A stretch of DNA of 64,000 nt from JAVXGM01 sp036657395 (GCA_036657395.1 JAVXGM010000004.1:1-64000), one strand, 5' to 3'. Numbered from the stretch's first letter, positions 1 through 9,574 are shown. Made by a program: numbers and translations. Notes: generated from the sequence alone by a model not told the origin.

Positions 1-2
1 CA

Positions 3-36
3 AAAGAACGCCATTAGAAACATGGCGTTCTTTTTA
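3..36. terminator. Rho-independent terminator
   Basis: Stem AAAGAACGCCAT / ATGGCGTTCTTT with a 7-base loop. It has T runs on both sides, so it could serve the leftward gene ending at 56 and any rightward gene from outside the window. Confidence 0.8.
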
Positions 37-55
37 TGTGACAATCAATATTAAT

Positions 56-2272
56 CTATAGTCCCTTTGTTTTTTCCTGGTGAATATTAGAAAACACACC
101 CACAGCTTTGATTGGATTGCCATAATTATCTTCGATGGCCGTGGAACGATTTCTGAACCAAACAAAACTGCCATCGGCGACTCTCATTCGATATTCCGTC
201 TCATTAGATCCAGACATCTTATAAGTGTTTTTTACACATTCCTCAAAGATTTCCAAATCTGCAGGATGGATATGCTCTCTTATTACAGGGTTGGTGGTAA
301 CATCATTTCTCACGGGTGTCCGTCCAAATTGATCCTCATACTTGTCTGAAAATACAATACTGTCAGTGGCAAAATCCCACTCAAACATAATAGAGTCGCT
401 CTGCTCTACAATCAGTCGGTAGCGTTCCTCATTTATTCGAAGAGCCTCACGGCTTTCATGTTCAGATGCAACCATGTATTCCAGCTCTGCGATTTTATCC
501 TCTAAGGAGTTTTGCAAAGATTCAGTACGCTCTATTTCCTCAGTAACATCCTGGAAAGCATAAATGCCAATAGGACGTCCCCAGCTGTCTATCACACAAG
601 AACTTCGTCCTTGCAACACGATCACCTTACCATCCTTACGGATTGCTCGAATTTTAAATTGAAGCGGTGTTCCACTGTCAATCAATTGCTTCGCATTGGC
701 TCTTGCTATATGAGCGTCTTCTGGATGAATAAATGCTACAATGCTATTTTTGAAGGTATCATGAAATTCCTGACGAGTACACCTCAAATATTCTAGGGCA
801 CAGTCGTTGACATATTGTACTTTAGCATCTCCATCTAAATAGCCTTTCATCAGTCCCATATTAATGTTTTGTCCTAATGTGTAAAGCTCCCAGTTGTCCA
901 TCTCGAATTCCTGTGGAATGGTTTCCAGATATGATACGTCATTAGCTTCCATCTGATTAACTAAATATTCTTCGATGCCCACAAGAGGAGAACCTTGTCT
1001 TAAAAACTCAACATATGCTTCCTTAGGCATAGGCTTTGCGTAAAAATACCCTTGTCCAAAATCGCAACTGAGTTTTTGCAAAAACTCTGACTGCTCTTCT
1101 GTTTCTACCCCCTCTACAACCGACAACATTCGTAGTGACTTGATCAATTCCACCATCTTTGTAATAATAAGTCGCCCCTTGTCTGTATTGGCAGATCTCT
1201 CTAGAAAGCCTTTGTCTATTTTAATTATATCTAAAGGCAAATCTTTTAGGTGATTCAAAGACGAATATGCGCTACCAAAATCGTCAAGAACCACCTTGAA
1301 ACCTAAATATTTCAGCTTGTTAAAGACCTCCTTCAAGGTTTGAACATCGCTTAAGTAGACGCTTTCTGTAAATTCAATTTCAACCATCTTTGTGGATATT
1401 TTATGCTTTTTAACTGTAGAAGAAAGTCTATCCACAAAGTCTTTGTTGTGGATATGCATCTTGGAAAAATTCACCGAAATAGGCATAGGCGCAATTCCCA
1501 GAGAAATAGAATTTTCAAGGAAGATGCAAGCTTCCTCCAAAATGAAAAAGTCCAGTTCTTGAATAAATCCATTTTCTTCTAAAATAGGGATAAAACGGTC
1601 CGGATAAATCATCCCATATTTCTTGCTCTTCCAACGAGCTAACGCTTCGGCACCAACAATTTGCTCGGTCTTAAACAGCACTTTTGGCTGTAAGTGCATT
1701 TCAAACTCTCCCTCTTGTAGTGCGACTTCCATCATTGACGTGACGATTTTACGCCACTCCCGTTCCTCATTCATTTTTTTATCATAATTCAAAATAGTTG
1801 GTGTATTATGTCCTTTTGCCCTCTTTCTTGCAAAATTGGTTTTATCCATAAGTGCCAATAAATCATCTTGATATTCACCTATATAGACAACCCCTCCGCT
1901 ACTGATAAGACTGTAATTGGGCGGCAGAATATCGGACAAAATTATTTTTAATTCACTCATCTGCCGAAAACGTTCAGGAACATTTGGCTGATCTTTAGTG
2001 TTCACTAAAAAGGTAAAATGATCAGCATGGAGGCATGAAAACAGTTCCCCATCTTTTAGTTTTGAGGAAAAATGTTCTTTTATACGTTGCAGTACCTTAT
2101 CTCCCACGTAAAACCCAAATATATCATTTATAAAATTAAAATTATCAAAATCCAGGGACACCAGCGCAAATGAACTTTCTATATGATTTGCGTCTGATAA
2201 TGTCACCTGTACATTGCTTTGAAACTCTTGTGCTCCTAGATAGTGCGCTAAATCTTTAGTATTAATTCCCAT
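56..2272 (-). CDS. EAL-domain c-di-GMP phosphodiesterase with degenerate GGDEF and two PAS domains
   Basis: A 738-residue cytosolic signalling protein. Residues about 30-160 form a GGDEF fold whose signature has become HADHF (about 82-86), so this domain should not make c-di-GMP. Residues about 180-425 form an EAL domain with its key motifs present: GAEAL (about 207), the N of SVNF, the E of EFTES, DDFG (about 330), the K of IIKIDKGF, EGVET and QGYFYAKP. I infer an active phosphodiesterase hydrolysing c-di-GMP to pGpG. Two PAS sensor domains follow (about 470-590 and 620-735), an unusual C-terminal placement. No membrane segment or signal peptide is seen. It lies 40 bp downstream of a diguanylate cyclase on the same strand, probably as one operon with opposing outputs. 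The signals sensed are unknown. Confidence 0.88.
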   Translation of the reverse strand: MGINTKDLAHYLGAQEFQSNVQVTLSDANHIESSFALVSLDFDNFNFINDIFGFYVGDKVLQRIKEHFSSKLKDGELFSCLHADHFTFLVNTKDQPNVPERFRQMSELKIILSDILPPNYSLISSGGVVYIGEYQDDLLALMDKTNFARKRAKGHNTPTILNYDKKMNEEREWRKIVTSMMEVALQEGEFEMHLQPKVLFKTEQIVGAEALARWKSKKYGMIYPDRFIPILEENGFIQELDFFILEEACIFLENSISLGIAPMPISVNFSKMHIHNKDFVDRLSSTVKKHKISTKMVEIEFTESVYLSDVQTLKEVFNKLKYLGFKVVLDDFGSAYSSLNHLKDLPLDIIKIDKGFLERSANTDKGRLIITKMVELIKSLRMLSVVEGVETEEQSEFLQKLSCDFGQGYFYAKPMPKEAYVEFLRQGSPLVGIEEYLVNQMEANDVSYLETIPQEFEMDNWELYTLGQNINMGLMKGYLDGDAKVQYVNDCALEYLRCTRQEFHDTFKNSIVAFIHPEDAHIARANAKQLIDSGTPLQFKIRAIRKDGKVIVLQGRSSCVIDSWGRPIGIYAFQDVTEEIERTESLQNSLEDKIAELEYMVASEHESREALRINEERYRLIVEQSDSIMFEWDFATDSIVFSDKYEDQFGRTPVRNDVTTNPVIREHIHPADLEIFEECVKNTYKMSGSNETEYRMRVADGSFVWFRNRSTAIEDNYGNPIKAVGVFSNIHQEKTKGL

Positions 2273-2312
2273 TGGTGTCTCCTTTCTGCTACATTTTTTA
2301 TTAAGGATCTTC

Positions 2313-4991
2313 TTAAATGGGTTCTTTTTTAGTAATGTATTTTGTAATGTCTAAGCTGTTCACAAGGCAAACCTGCTCTTCATTAGTCCAATCGATCCAC
2401 GAGGTTGTAGCCTTAACCCACATACTCAAATTGGTGTTGAACATTTCAGCGACACACCTTGTATTCTTACTTTCTGAAAGTGCCTTCATTGGACAGTCCT
2501 TACAAGGTTTGTCATTTGCCCAAAATGCCTGATAGCAAATATCTCCCACCTTCGCATCCGGTGCCAGTTCATGTAATCTTTTACTAATAAATAAGACCTT
2601 ATATGTTTTAGGATCACAAACATAAGTAATAGATCCAAGACCATTTATGATAGACCTTGCCATTTGGTTTTCAGCATCGCTTTCTATCTTTGCCATGGTT
2701 CTCATCTGATTGAGAAAAATCCCAATAACATTTGACATATTACGACACTGGCTCAATTCTTCTTGCTTTGGCTCACGTAAATGGTCACATTGATCAAATC
2801 CTATAATGCCTATAAGGTTACCCTTCTTTTCAATGGCGAATTGCAGCATACTCTTTATCCCTTGTGGCTTTAATCTTTCTTTTAATTTAGGATTCGCTTT
2901 CTCAATGTCATTCATATAAAAATAGCTCTCTGAGTTAAAATTCTTTTTGTACTCCTCAGAAGCCAAATAAGTTGACCTTTGTAATCTTTGAATTTGGGGA
3001 GAAATTCCCTCTGCACACCATTCGAATGTATTTTTCATGGATAAACCATCTGTAGACTTTTCAAAAACATAAACTCTGCTAGAGGCATAATGCTTGCCGA
3101 TTAATTCCAGCACGGTTTGAATTGCCGTCGCACTGCCTATAGATTCATACAAAATTCGAAATATATATTCACTAATATTTCCTTCAATTTTTTTTGCCTC
3201 TATTGTCCTACCAACATCAATGGCTTTAATATTAGTAGCTCCTCCTTGCATACTGTTGTCATAGAGGACATACTGATTTCTACCTTGCTCCTTTGCATAG
3301 TATAAGGCTGTGTCAGCGTGGCGGTAAAGTTCTGAGTATGTCTGTCCATGCTCCCGATAAATAGCAATACCAATGCTTACCGAGACATGATACTCTATAC
3401 TGTCTTTTATATAAGTCTCTGCCAGTCGTCTACAAATTTCCGATGCTTTAATGCTGACCATCCGCTCATTTGGAATATGTTTCATAAGAACAACAAATTC
3501 GTCTCCACCTACTCGGCCTAAAAAATCATCAGCACGAAATAATTCTCTTATTTTTAAAGCCATCTGAGATAAGAAAGCGTCTCCAAAGGCATGTCCAAAA
3601 TTATCATTAATAGCTTTAAAGTTATCTAAATCAAGCATCAAAAATGCATGAGTAGATGATTTTGCATCTTCAGTATCAAAATATAAAGAGATTTTCTCTT
3701 CTAGTGTTGATTTATTATAAAAGTCAGTCAATGAGTCTCTTTCCGCCCTGTAACGCAAATTTATTTGCTCTTTCTTTTCATAATCAATGCTCTTTACGTA
3801 AGAAAACCCCATGATATCACCACCGAGAGGTTCTTGGAAAAGGTGTATTGTGCTGACAACCCATATGTATTTGCCCTGGGAATCCATCCGCCTATATTCC
3901 CCTTCAACGTCCTGCTTACCTTGGGCATATTCCCTAAGCAAGACATCAGTATTGTATAAATTATGAAATTTTACTCTATCTTCTGGATGAACTGCCACTT
4001 TGGCAAAGTCAGTCATTATTTGAGTATAATCATCTATTATATCTACTCCATACAAGCTCTTCCAATCATCAAAGCCACGCACCGCTTTTTTTCTTGTTAT
4101 ATTAAACTCATACACAGCACTTAGCTTTGACACTATAGTCTCATAATGGCGTCGCTCCTCAAAGTCTTCCCGTTCCCGCTCCTTTTCCTCATTAATGTTC
4201 TTAATATAGCAGCGAGCATGGATGTCTCCTGTGAGTTCATCTTTTATTATATGTAATGTCTCTTCGTACCACTCAAACTCGTTTGTTAGCATCAATATTA
4301 AATTTTGGCAACTTACGACCAGTTTGCCTTTATTATAAGCATCAATAACTGCGGTGTTTGACAGGGTATTAAAGGCCTTGTCCTTATGCTTAGATGCAAT
4401 CTTTTCATTGCACATATAATCCAATGTTTCCGACACTGATCCTGATTGGGGGATACCAAACTTGGTAAAAAATGCTTTGTTGTAGCTTGTATATCTATCT
4501 GTAGTTACATTTGCATCGTAGATCAAAATTTTATTTGCATCCGCAATATTTTTATAGGATTCTTCTCTTTTTAGAATGCGTGAATCCGTAATGTCTTTTC
4601 GTGCGCCCACTGCATAAACTGGCTGCCCTTTTTCATTAAAAACATTAACGAGAACAATTTCAAGCATTCGTTCAGTACCACTTCTGTCATAAGCATAAAC
4701 AACCGTTTTTGCAAATGGAGCTCCTTCATCAATTCTTTTATACAAATTTCGGATATCATTAACACTCCGACCAGTGACAATTCCAGACTTGATTACATCT
4801 TCTACTCCATCTTCCATCACTGGTGGCATCCCAAACTCTTCAAAGTCTTCATGCTGTGTAATTATCTTTTTTGTGACTACATTATAATCAAAAGTTGTCA
4901 CATCAGAAAGTTTCATCACGATATCATATCTCTTTTTGCTAAGTTCTAGCTCTTCTTCTAGCGCTTTCAATTCTCTAACATTTGCATCCAT
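2313..4991 (-). CDS. Multi-PAS diguanylate cyclase with GAF and Cys-rich PAS domains
   Basis: An 892-residue cytosolic protein predicted to make c-di-GMP from two GTP. Three N-terminal PAS-like domains (about 15-140, 145-270, 280-410) precede a GGDEF domain with intact GGDEF (about 495-499) and an upstream RADD matching the RxxD product-inhibition site. A GAF-like domain (about 620-765) and a terminal PAS-like domain follow. The last carries a CYQAFW...PCKDCP cysteine cluster that could bind metal or sense redox. I placed the start at 4991 because GGAGGT lies just upstream of this ATG. An ATG 18 bases earlier lacks a ribosome binding site. It is upstream of, and probably co-transcribed with, the EAL protein at 56-2272. 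Confidence 0.88.
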   Translation of the reverse strand: MDANVRELKALEEELELSKKRYDIVMKLSDVTTFDYNVVTKKIITQHEDFEEFGMPPVMEDGVEDVIKSGIVTGRSVNDIRNLYKRIDEGAPFAKTVVYAYDRSGTERMLEIVLVNVFNEKGQPVYAVGARKDITDSRILKREESYKNIADANKILIYDANVTTDRYTSYNKAFFTKFGIPQSGSVSETLDYMCNEKIASKHKDKAFNTLSNTAVIDAYNKGKLVVSCQNLILMLTNEFEWYEETLHIIKDELTGDIHARCYIKNINEEKEREREDFEERRHYETIVSKLSAVYEFNITRKKAVRGFDDWKSLYGVDIIDDYTQIMTDFAKVAVHPEDRVKFHNLYNTDVLLREYAQGKQDVEGEYRRMDSQGKYIWVVSTIHLFQEPLGGDIMGFSYVKSIDYEKKEQINLRYRAERDSLTDFYNKSTLEEKISLYFDTEDAKSSTHAFLMLDLDNFKAINDNFGHAFGDAFLSQMALKIRELFRADDFLGRVGGDEFVVLMKHIPNERMVSIKASEICRRLAETYIKDSIEYHVSVSIGIAIYREHGQTYSELYRHADTALYYAKEQGRNQYVLYDNSMQGGATNIKAIDVGRTIEAKKIEGNISEYIFRILYESIGSATAIQTVLELIGKHYASSRVYVFEKSTDGLSMKNTFEWCAEGISPQIQRLQRSTYLASEEYKKNFNSESYFYMNDIEKANPKLKERLKPQGIKSMLQFAIEKKGNLIGIIGFDQCDHLREPKQEELSQCRNMSNVIGIFLNQMRTMAKIESDAENQMARSIINGLGSITYVCDPKTYKVLFISKRLHELAPDAKVGDICYQAFWANDKPCKDCPMKALSESKNTRCVAEMFNTNLSMWVKATTSWIDWTNEEQVCLVNSLDITKYITKKEPI

Positions 4992-5129
4992 AGATTGACA
5001 CCTCCACATTCTAATAGTAGTTATTCAACATTTAACAGCGTGTATCATCCCTCATCTTGTTATCTGTTTAAAAAATATCATATAAATTTGATTATAACGT
5101 ATACTCTCCTAATAAAGCAAGGATTTGGG

Positions 5130-5693
5130 CTAATTCTTTAAGAATCCTAGTTTTCCTTTACCCACAGGATATCTGAACATTTCTATGTTTTCATCTCCAC
5201 CTAGCGCAGGCATAAGTGCTGGCATCTTTTCTTTTATTTCATCATAATTCATTGTATTTAAAAATATGATTTCGTAATCCTGCAAGAAAGTTAGCTGGAG
5301 AAAATCTAAAACTTCGTCATCGTTAAAACCTTTTTTCAATGCCACGTGAAGTCTGATTTTCAAGTTTTGTGCTACCGCTTCATTAATACCTTCAATAACT
5401 GGATCCAAATGTTTCCCTGTGTTAGACTGATTGTAACGAGTGTGATTAAATGTGTTTACAACTACTATCACTCCTGTAACTCCTGCATTTTTTAGATCTG
5501 CTGCCATGGCTTTTAATTCTTGACCATCGGTTTCAAGCACCAATTCCTCACAGGATATACCTTTGAGTATCTTGATAATATCCGTTCTATTTAGTGGCTC
5601 TTCCCCACGGATAATTACTTTGCTCTGGCCCTTTGCCATGTCTAAAATTTCCTCTTTTGTGGGCATATTACCCTTTTTAAGTTCAATTTGCAT
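5130..5693 (-). CDS. MoaA/radical-SAM-like protein lacking the cluster cysteines
   Basis: A 187-residue protein. Residues about 28-60 read like the GGEPLL...I.....TNG region of MoaA-type radical SAM enzymes (IRGEEPLNR ... LVLETDGQEL). A later segment resembles the barrel strand VVVNTFNHTRYNQ. There is no CxxxCxxC motif anywhere, and the one cysteine (SCEELV) lies inside the repeat-like region. A [4Fe-4S]/SAM chemistry is therefore unlikely, and the true function is unknown. Start chosen at 5693, where AAAGGAGG lies 5 bases upstream; an ATG 24 bases earlier has none. Divergently oriented from the YfcE-type gene. Assignment to the fold is by eye only. Confidence 0.6.
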   Translation of the reverse strand: MQIELKKGNMPTKEEILDMAKGQSKVIIRGEEPLNRTDIIKILKGISCEELVLETDGQELKAMAADLKNAGVTGVIVVVNTFNHTRYNQSNTGKHLDPVIEGINEAVAQNLKIRLHVALKKGFNDDEVLDFLQLTFLQDYEIIFLNTMNYDEIKEKMPALMPALGGDENIEMFRYPVGKGKLGFLKN

Positions 5694-5806
5694 AATGTCC
5701 TCCTTTAGCAAAGTCATTCTACTCTATTATAGTGTTCCTCGTCAATAAGTCTTCCTATTACTTAAGGAAAAAATATGCTACAATTTACTTTTAGGAGGTA
5801 GATAAA

Positions 5807-6355
5807 TTGAAATTTTTTGTAATAAGTGATACCCATGGGAAAATTAATAAAGTAAGAGAAGTCTATGAGAAGTTAAATAATATAGATTTAATTATACATT
5901 TAGGCGACTGTGAACACGATGCCAAGGCACTTGAAGTTGCTCTTGAGGCTCCGGTAGTTTGTGTTAAAGGAAATATGGATGGCTCCTATAGCAGTGATGA
6001 TTTTAAAACCTTAGAAACCGAATATGGCAAAATTCTTTTAACCCATGGACACATGGATCATGTGAAAACAGACAATAGCAGGTTATTGTACCGAGCGGAA
6101 GAAAATAATTGTAAGGCTGTATTGTTCGGTCACACTCATACCCCTTACTATAATCAGGTGGATGGAATCTATTTGCTCAATCCTGGCAGCCTACCTGCTC
6201 CCAGAGATGGTACTCAAGGATCCTATGGAATTATTACCACCACCCCTACGGAATTTAATTGTGCTATTGTTTATTATTCTTCCCTCCAAGGGAAAAATAC
6301 AAAACCCGTTGGCGGAGTCCTATGGGATATGTTAAATAATAGCGACCGTTTTTAA
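5807..6355 (+). CDS. YfcE/MJ0936-family metallophosphoesterase
   Basis: A 182-residue calcineurin-like phosphoesterase. The metal-binding motifs appear in order: SDTHG (start), HLGDCEHD, VKGNMDG, LTHGH and FGHTHTP. Members of this family hydrolyse phosphodiesters with Mn2+; the natural substrate is usually unknown. The start is a TTG with AGGAGG 8 bases upstream at 5793-5798. The length is typical. It stands alone, divergent from the gene at 5130-5693. Confidence 0.88.
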   Translation: MKFFVISDTHGKINKVREVYEKLNNIDLIIHLGDCEHDAKALEVALEAPVVCVKGNMDGSYSSDDFKTLETEYGKILLTHGHMDHVKTDNSRLLYRAEENNCKAVLFGHTHTPYYNQVDGIYLLNPGSLPAPRDGTQGSYGIITTTPTEFNCAIVYYSSLQGKNTKPVGGVLWDMLNNSDRF

Positions 6356-6365
6356 TTTTTACCAC

Positions 6366-6393
6366 TTGACAATAAGATATAAAAGGATACAAT
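6366..6393 (+). promoter_or_regulatory. Sigma-A promoter of the tetR/MFS operon
   Basis: TTGACA at 6366-6371, a 16-bp spacer and TACAAT at 6388-6393. It is the only good promoter in the gap ahead of the TetR gene at 6472. Confidence 0.7.
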
Positions 6394-6403
6394 AGAACTA
6401 TGG

Positions 6404-6439
6404 AGTTTTTAAAAACTTGCCGGTACACATGTGTATCGG
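6404..6439 (+). promoter_or_regulatory. Two palindromes in the tetR leader (operator and/or attenuator)
   Basis: AGTTTTTAAAAACT (6404-6417) is a perfect palindrome. The segment 6420-6439 (CCGGTACACA/TGTGTATCGG) is a near-perfect 20-bp palindrome followed by TTTTTAT. Both lie just downstream of the promoter and upstream of a TetR gene, which suggests autorepression. In RNA the second one can also fold into an 8-bp stem with a U tail, so a terminator or attenuator is an alternative. Confidence 0.5.
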
Positions 6440-6471
6440 TTTTTATATTGGACAAAGTTTGGAGATGACAA

Positions 6472-7374
6472 ATGAAATCAAAAAAACATCATATTGTAGA
6501 GATTGCTACAAGCTGTTTTATAGAAAATGGCTACTCCCATTCCTCAATGCAGGATATAGCTAAAAACTGTAATATATCTAAAGCTACTATATACAAATAT
6601 TTTTCTTCTAAAGAAGATTTAGGTCTTAACGTAGTCTACTATCTAACAGAAGAACTTGCCGGTAACTTATCTTTGATTCGTCAAAGAGAAGATTTATCCC
6701 CTATGGAAAAATTGCGAGAAAGCATCATATCCCGAATGAAATATTTTAACCAACAGAATTCCTTTATTGAAATTCTCCTCCTTTCTCTTACTCCTGTTGA
6801 AAAAGAGAGATATCTTTCCTCATTGTACGCATCTAAATTTCACATATTTAACATCTTTGCTGAAATTGTTGCTGAAACATTCAATCCTGAAGGAGAAAGC
6901 AATGTTTATGAAATCACTTTATGTTTAAATGGCCTTCTAAAAGAAATTTCTGTAATTAACAAAGAACAGACGTTAAAAATCCCCCCTACTGTTATTGCCA
7001 ACTTCATCCTAGACAGTTTAAGCGGCATTTCAAAGGCACGCCAGGGAAAGCCACCCCTTCTTACTCCTGGCCAGATAAACACCATGAAGGCTTACAGAGA
7101 AGCTGTTCAAACCAAATACCAACCATTCTTTAATAGAAACCATGAATTAAAGTATATGCGTGAAATCATTAATACCTTCTCTGACAAGTCTGAGCAAGAG
7201 GCATATCTTGAAGCTATTGATCTTTTGAATGAAGAATATCGACAATCAAGCCCAAGGTCTATAGTAATTCGTGCATTCTGGGCTTTCCTTGAAGGAAATG
7301 AAGCCTTAAAGCCTCATGTAATCAATCTTAAAGAACTAAACAAACTATCAACACAATCTAATGACAATGAATAA
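6472..7374 (+). CDS. TetR/AcrR-family transcriptional regulator
   Basis: A 300-residue protein with a TetR-type helix-turn-helix at the N terminus: SMQDIAKNCNISKATIYKYF with the preceding FIENGY helix. The remainder is a long all-alpha ligand/dimer region, longer than the usual ~200 residues and perhaps carrying an added C-terminal segment. A drug-efflux-type MFS gene begins 13 bp downstream, so I infer that this protein represses its own operon until it binds a ligand. GGAG lies upstream of the ATG at 6472. The palindromes at 6404-6439 are candidate operators. Confidence 0.85.
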   Translation: MKSKKHHIVEIATSCFIENGYSHSSMQDIAKNCNISKATIYKYFSSKEDLGLNVVYYLTEELAGNLSLIRQREDLSPMEKLRESIISRMKYFNQQNSFIEILLLSLTPVEKERYLSSLYASKFHIFNIFAEIVAETFNPEGESNVYEITLCLNGLLKEISVINKEQTLKIPPTVIANFILDSLSGISKARQGKPPLLTPGQINTMKAYREAVQTKYQPFFNRNHELKYMREIINTFSDKSEQEAYLEAIDLLNEEYRQSSPRSIVIRAFWAFLEGNEALKPHVINLKELNKLSTQSNDNE

Positions 7375-7387
7375 GGAGTATACTAAA

Positions 7388-8809
7388 ATGAACGACATAT
7401 CAGAAAAAAAAGTATCAAAACGAAACATGATTATTATCTCCGTTATGCTATCGGGAGCTTTTATAGCAATACTAAACCAAACGGTTCTGTCTCCTGCTCT
7501 ACCAAGCATTATGAGAGATTTAAACATTACCGCCTCTGAGGGACAATGGCTGACCACAGCATTTATGCTTGTTAACGGCATTATGATTCCTATTACAGCC
7601 TATTTTATCGACAGATTTACCACAAGGCAAATCTATATTACATCAATGGTGATATTTACAGTGGGCACAACTTTAGCAGGCTTTTCCCATAGCTTTACCA
7701 TGCTTATGGTTGCTCGTATTTTTCAGGCAATTGCAGCTGGTATATTAATGCCGCTTATTCAAACTGTAATCCTCCTTATCTTTCCAAAGGAAAAGAGAGG
7801 TTCTGCTATGGGTACTGTAGGTATCGTTGTCGCATTTGCTCCTGCTATAGGCCCAACTTTAGCTGGTTCTATTATAGACTCTGGCGGATGGAACTTGATT
7901 TTTAAAATCATTGCACCACTGTCTGGGATAGTACTTATTTTGGCTATTATTCTACTTAAAAATGTAGGGGAAACCCGCAAACTAAAGCTGAGTATTTCTT
8001 CGGTAGTTTATTCTACCTTAGGATTTGGTGGTCTACTTTATGGATGTAGTTGTGCGGGAGCTTATGGCATACTTCATCCTCTTACATATGTCCCTCTAGC
8101 AGTTGGCATTGTATTTCTAATTATTTTTTTACGAAAGCAGCTCATTATGAAAAACCCTCTCTTGGAAATTAAGTTGCTGAAAACCCCTACATTCTGTTAT
8201 TCTACTATTATTGCCATGATTATTAATGCATCACTGATTGCAGGAACTATTATAACGCCTATATACCTACAAAATATTTTAGGCTTTACAGCAATGCAAT
8301 CAGGACTAGTAATGCTTCCTGGTGCAGTCATGATGGGTATCATGAGCCCTATAACAGGACACCTTTTTGATCGGTTTGGTCCTAGATTTTTAACTCTTTT
8401 AGGACTTTCACTAATGACTGCCGGCTCTTTTGCGTTCATTCTCTTTGATGAAAACTGGATATTTTCCAACCTTTGCATTGTGTATACAATAAGGATGTTT
8501 GGTATTTCTATGATTTTAATGCCGGTAAACACTTGGGGGCTAAATTCTTTAGACAATAAATATATGGCTCACGGAAGTGCCATTAACAATACATTTAGAC
8601 AGGTTGCAGGTTCCATTGGAACCGCCCTGCTTGTCACTATTATGACCTTCTTTACAAAAGTCGCTTCAAGCCAAGGTGCAGTTTCTTCTACCCTATATGG
8701 AATGCATGTTGCCTTTGGCGTAGCAGCCGGTCTTAGTGCAGTTGGCCTAATTTTGGCCATACTCTTTGTTAAAGATAAAAAGGAAGATATAGATATTTTT
8801 TCTAATTAA
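7388..8809 (+). CDS. MFS drug:H+ antiporter, DHA2 family
   Basis: A 473-residue membrane protein with about 14 hydrophobic segments, typical of DHA2 (EmrB/QacA-type) exporters that use the proton gradient. Visible motifs are LNQTVLSPALPSIMRDL in TM1, an A-like loop DRFTTRQI, and the antiporter motif APAIGPTLAGSI in TM5. The start is ATG 7388, with AAGGAG overlapping the end of the tetR gene. An earlier in-frame ATG at 7361 has no ribosome binding site. It is co-transcribed with the TetR regulator. The substrate cannot be told from sequence; a multidrug or antibiotic role is inferred. Confidence 0.87.
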   Translation: MNDISEKKVSKRNMIIISVMLSGAFIAILNQTVLSPALPSIMRDLNITASEGQWLTTAFMLVNGIMIPITAYFIDRFTTRQIYITSMVIFTVGTTLAGFSHSFTMLMVARIFQAIAAGILMPLIQTVILLIFPKEKRGSAMGTVGIVVAFAPAIGPTLAGSIIDSGGWNLIFKIIAPLSGIVLILAIILLKNVGETRKLKLSISSVVYSTLGFGGLLYGCSCAGAYGILHPLTYVPLAVGIVFLIIFLRKQLIMKNPLLEIKLLKTPTFCYSTIIAMIINASLIAGTIITPIYLQNILGFTAMQSGLVMLPGAVMMGIMSPITGHLFDRFGPRFLTLLGLSLMTAGSFAFILFDENWIFSNLCIVYTIRMFGISMILMPVNTWGLNSLDNKYMAHGSAINNTFRQVAGSIGTALLVTIMTFFTKVASSQGAVSSTLYGMHVAFGVAAGLSAVGLILAILFVKDKKEDIDIFSN

Positions 8810-8849
8810 TATGGTAAGATGTTATTACTAAGAAATGGAGGAATAAGCA

Positions 8850-9488
8850 ATGCTTGGAGATAATCACGTAATCACAATCGGTAGACAATTAGGCAGCGGT
8901 GGTGCTGACATAGGAAAAGCTCTAGCCGATTATCTAGGATTTAAATACATAGACAGAGAACTGCTAATAATTAAGGCGGCTGAAAAGCTATGCCAAACCA
9001 CAGATGAAATTGAGTCCCTTGACGAGAAGGAATCCCCTCTTTGGTCCTCGTTAATGCAAACTGCGGTATATGATATGCCCTATATTGCTGACCAGTGGTA
9101 TGTACCTACTAGCAGGCAACTTTTCCATGCTCAGACCCAATTCATCAAGGAAGCCGTAACCGAATCTCCTTGTGTCCTGGTGGGAAGATGCGGCGCTTTT
9201 CTTTTTAGAAATTATGATAAAGCCTTTAGTATTTTTCTCCATGCCAAGGAAGAAAAGCGACTTGAAAAAATAGAGGCTACTACAGATGTTACTGGCCCCG
9301 CAGCTTTGAAGCTGCTCCAAAAGGAAGACAAGGCTCGTGGAAAATATTATCATACTTTTACAGGAAAAAAATGGCTGGATTTAACTCAATACGATTTATC
9401 CATAAATACGGGATTCATGTCCCGGGAAGAAATGGGTAAGGTTCTCATCCAGAACATCTATTTAAGATTTCCTGAATTAAAAAAATAA
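8850..9488 (+). CDS. Cytidylate-kinase-like family protein
   Basis: A 212-residue nucleoside-kinase-fold protein. The N terminus ITIGRQLGSGG replaces the normal Walker A GPxGSGKS of Cmk, a hallmark of the cytidylate-kinase-like family common in Firmicutes. IDRELL and LVGRCGAFL are also family signatures. Without the P-loop lysine its kinase activity is uncertain. It is distinct from the genuine cmk at 42461-43135. GGAGG precedes the ATG. It is followed by a bidirectional terminator shared with carB. Confidence 0.8.
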   Translation: MLGDNHVITIGRQLGSGGADIGKALADYLGFKYIDRELLIIKAAEKLCQTTDEIESLDEKESPLWSSLMQTAVYDMPYIADQWYVPTSRQLFHAQTQFIKEAVTESPCVLVGRCGAFLFRNYDKAFSIFLHAKEEKRLEKIEATTDVTGPAALKLLQKEDKARGKYYHTFTGKKWLDLTQYDLSINTGFMSREEMGKVLIQNIYLRFPELKK

Positions 9489-9502
9489 TTTAAACATTGT
9501 AA

Positions 9503-9563
9503 AAAAAATCCTCCCTACACCACATTAGCTTCATCTAGATGTGGTCTGTATGGGAGGATTTTA
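9503..9563. terminator. Bidirectional terminator between the kinase-like gene and carB
   Basis: Long hairpin AAAATCCTCCC...GGGAGGATTTT with an inner CCACAT/ATGTGG stem. A runs on the left and T runs on the right serve both converging genes. Confidence 0.88.
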
Positions 9564-9574
9564 TATTGGTTAAA

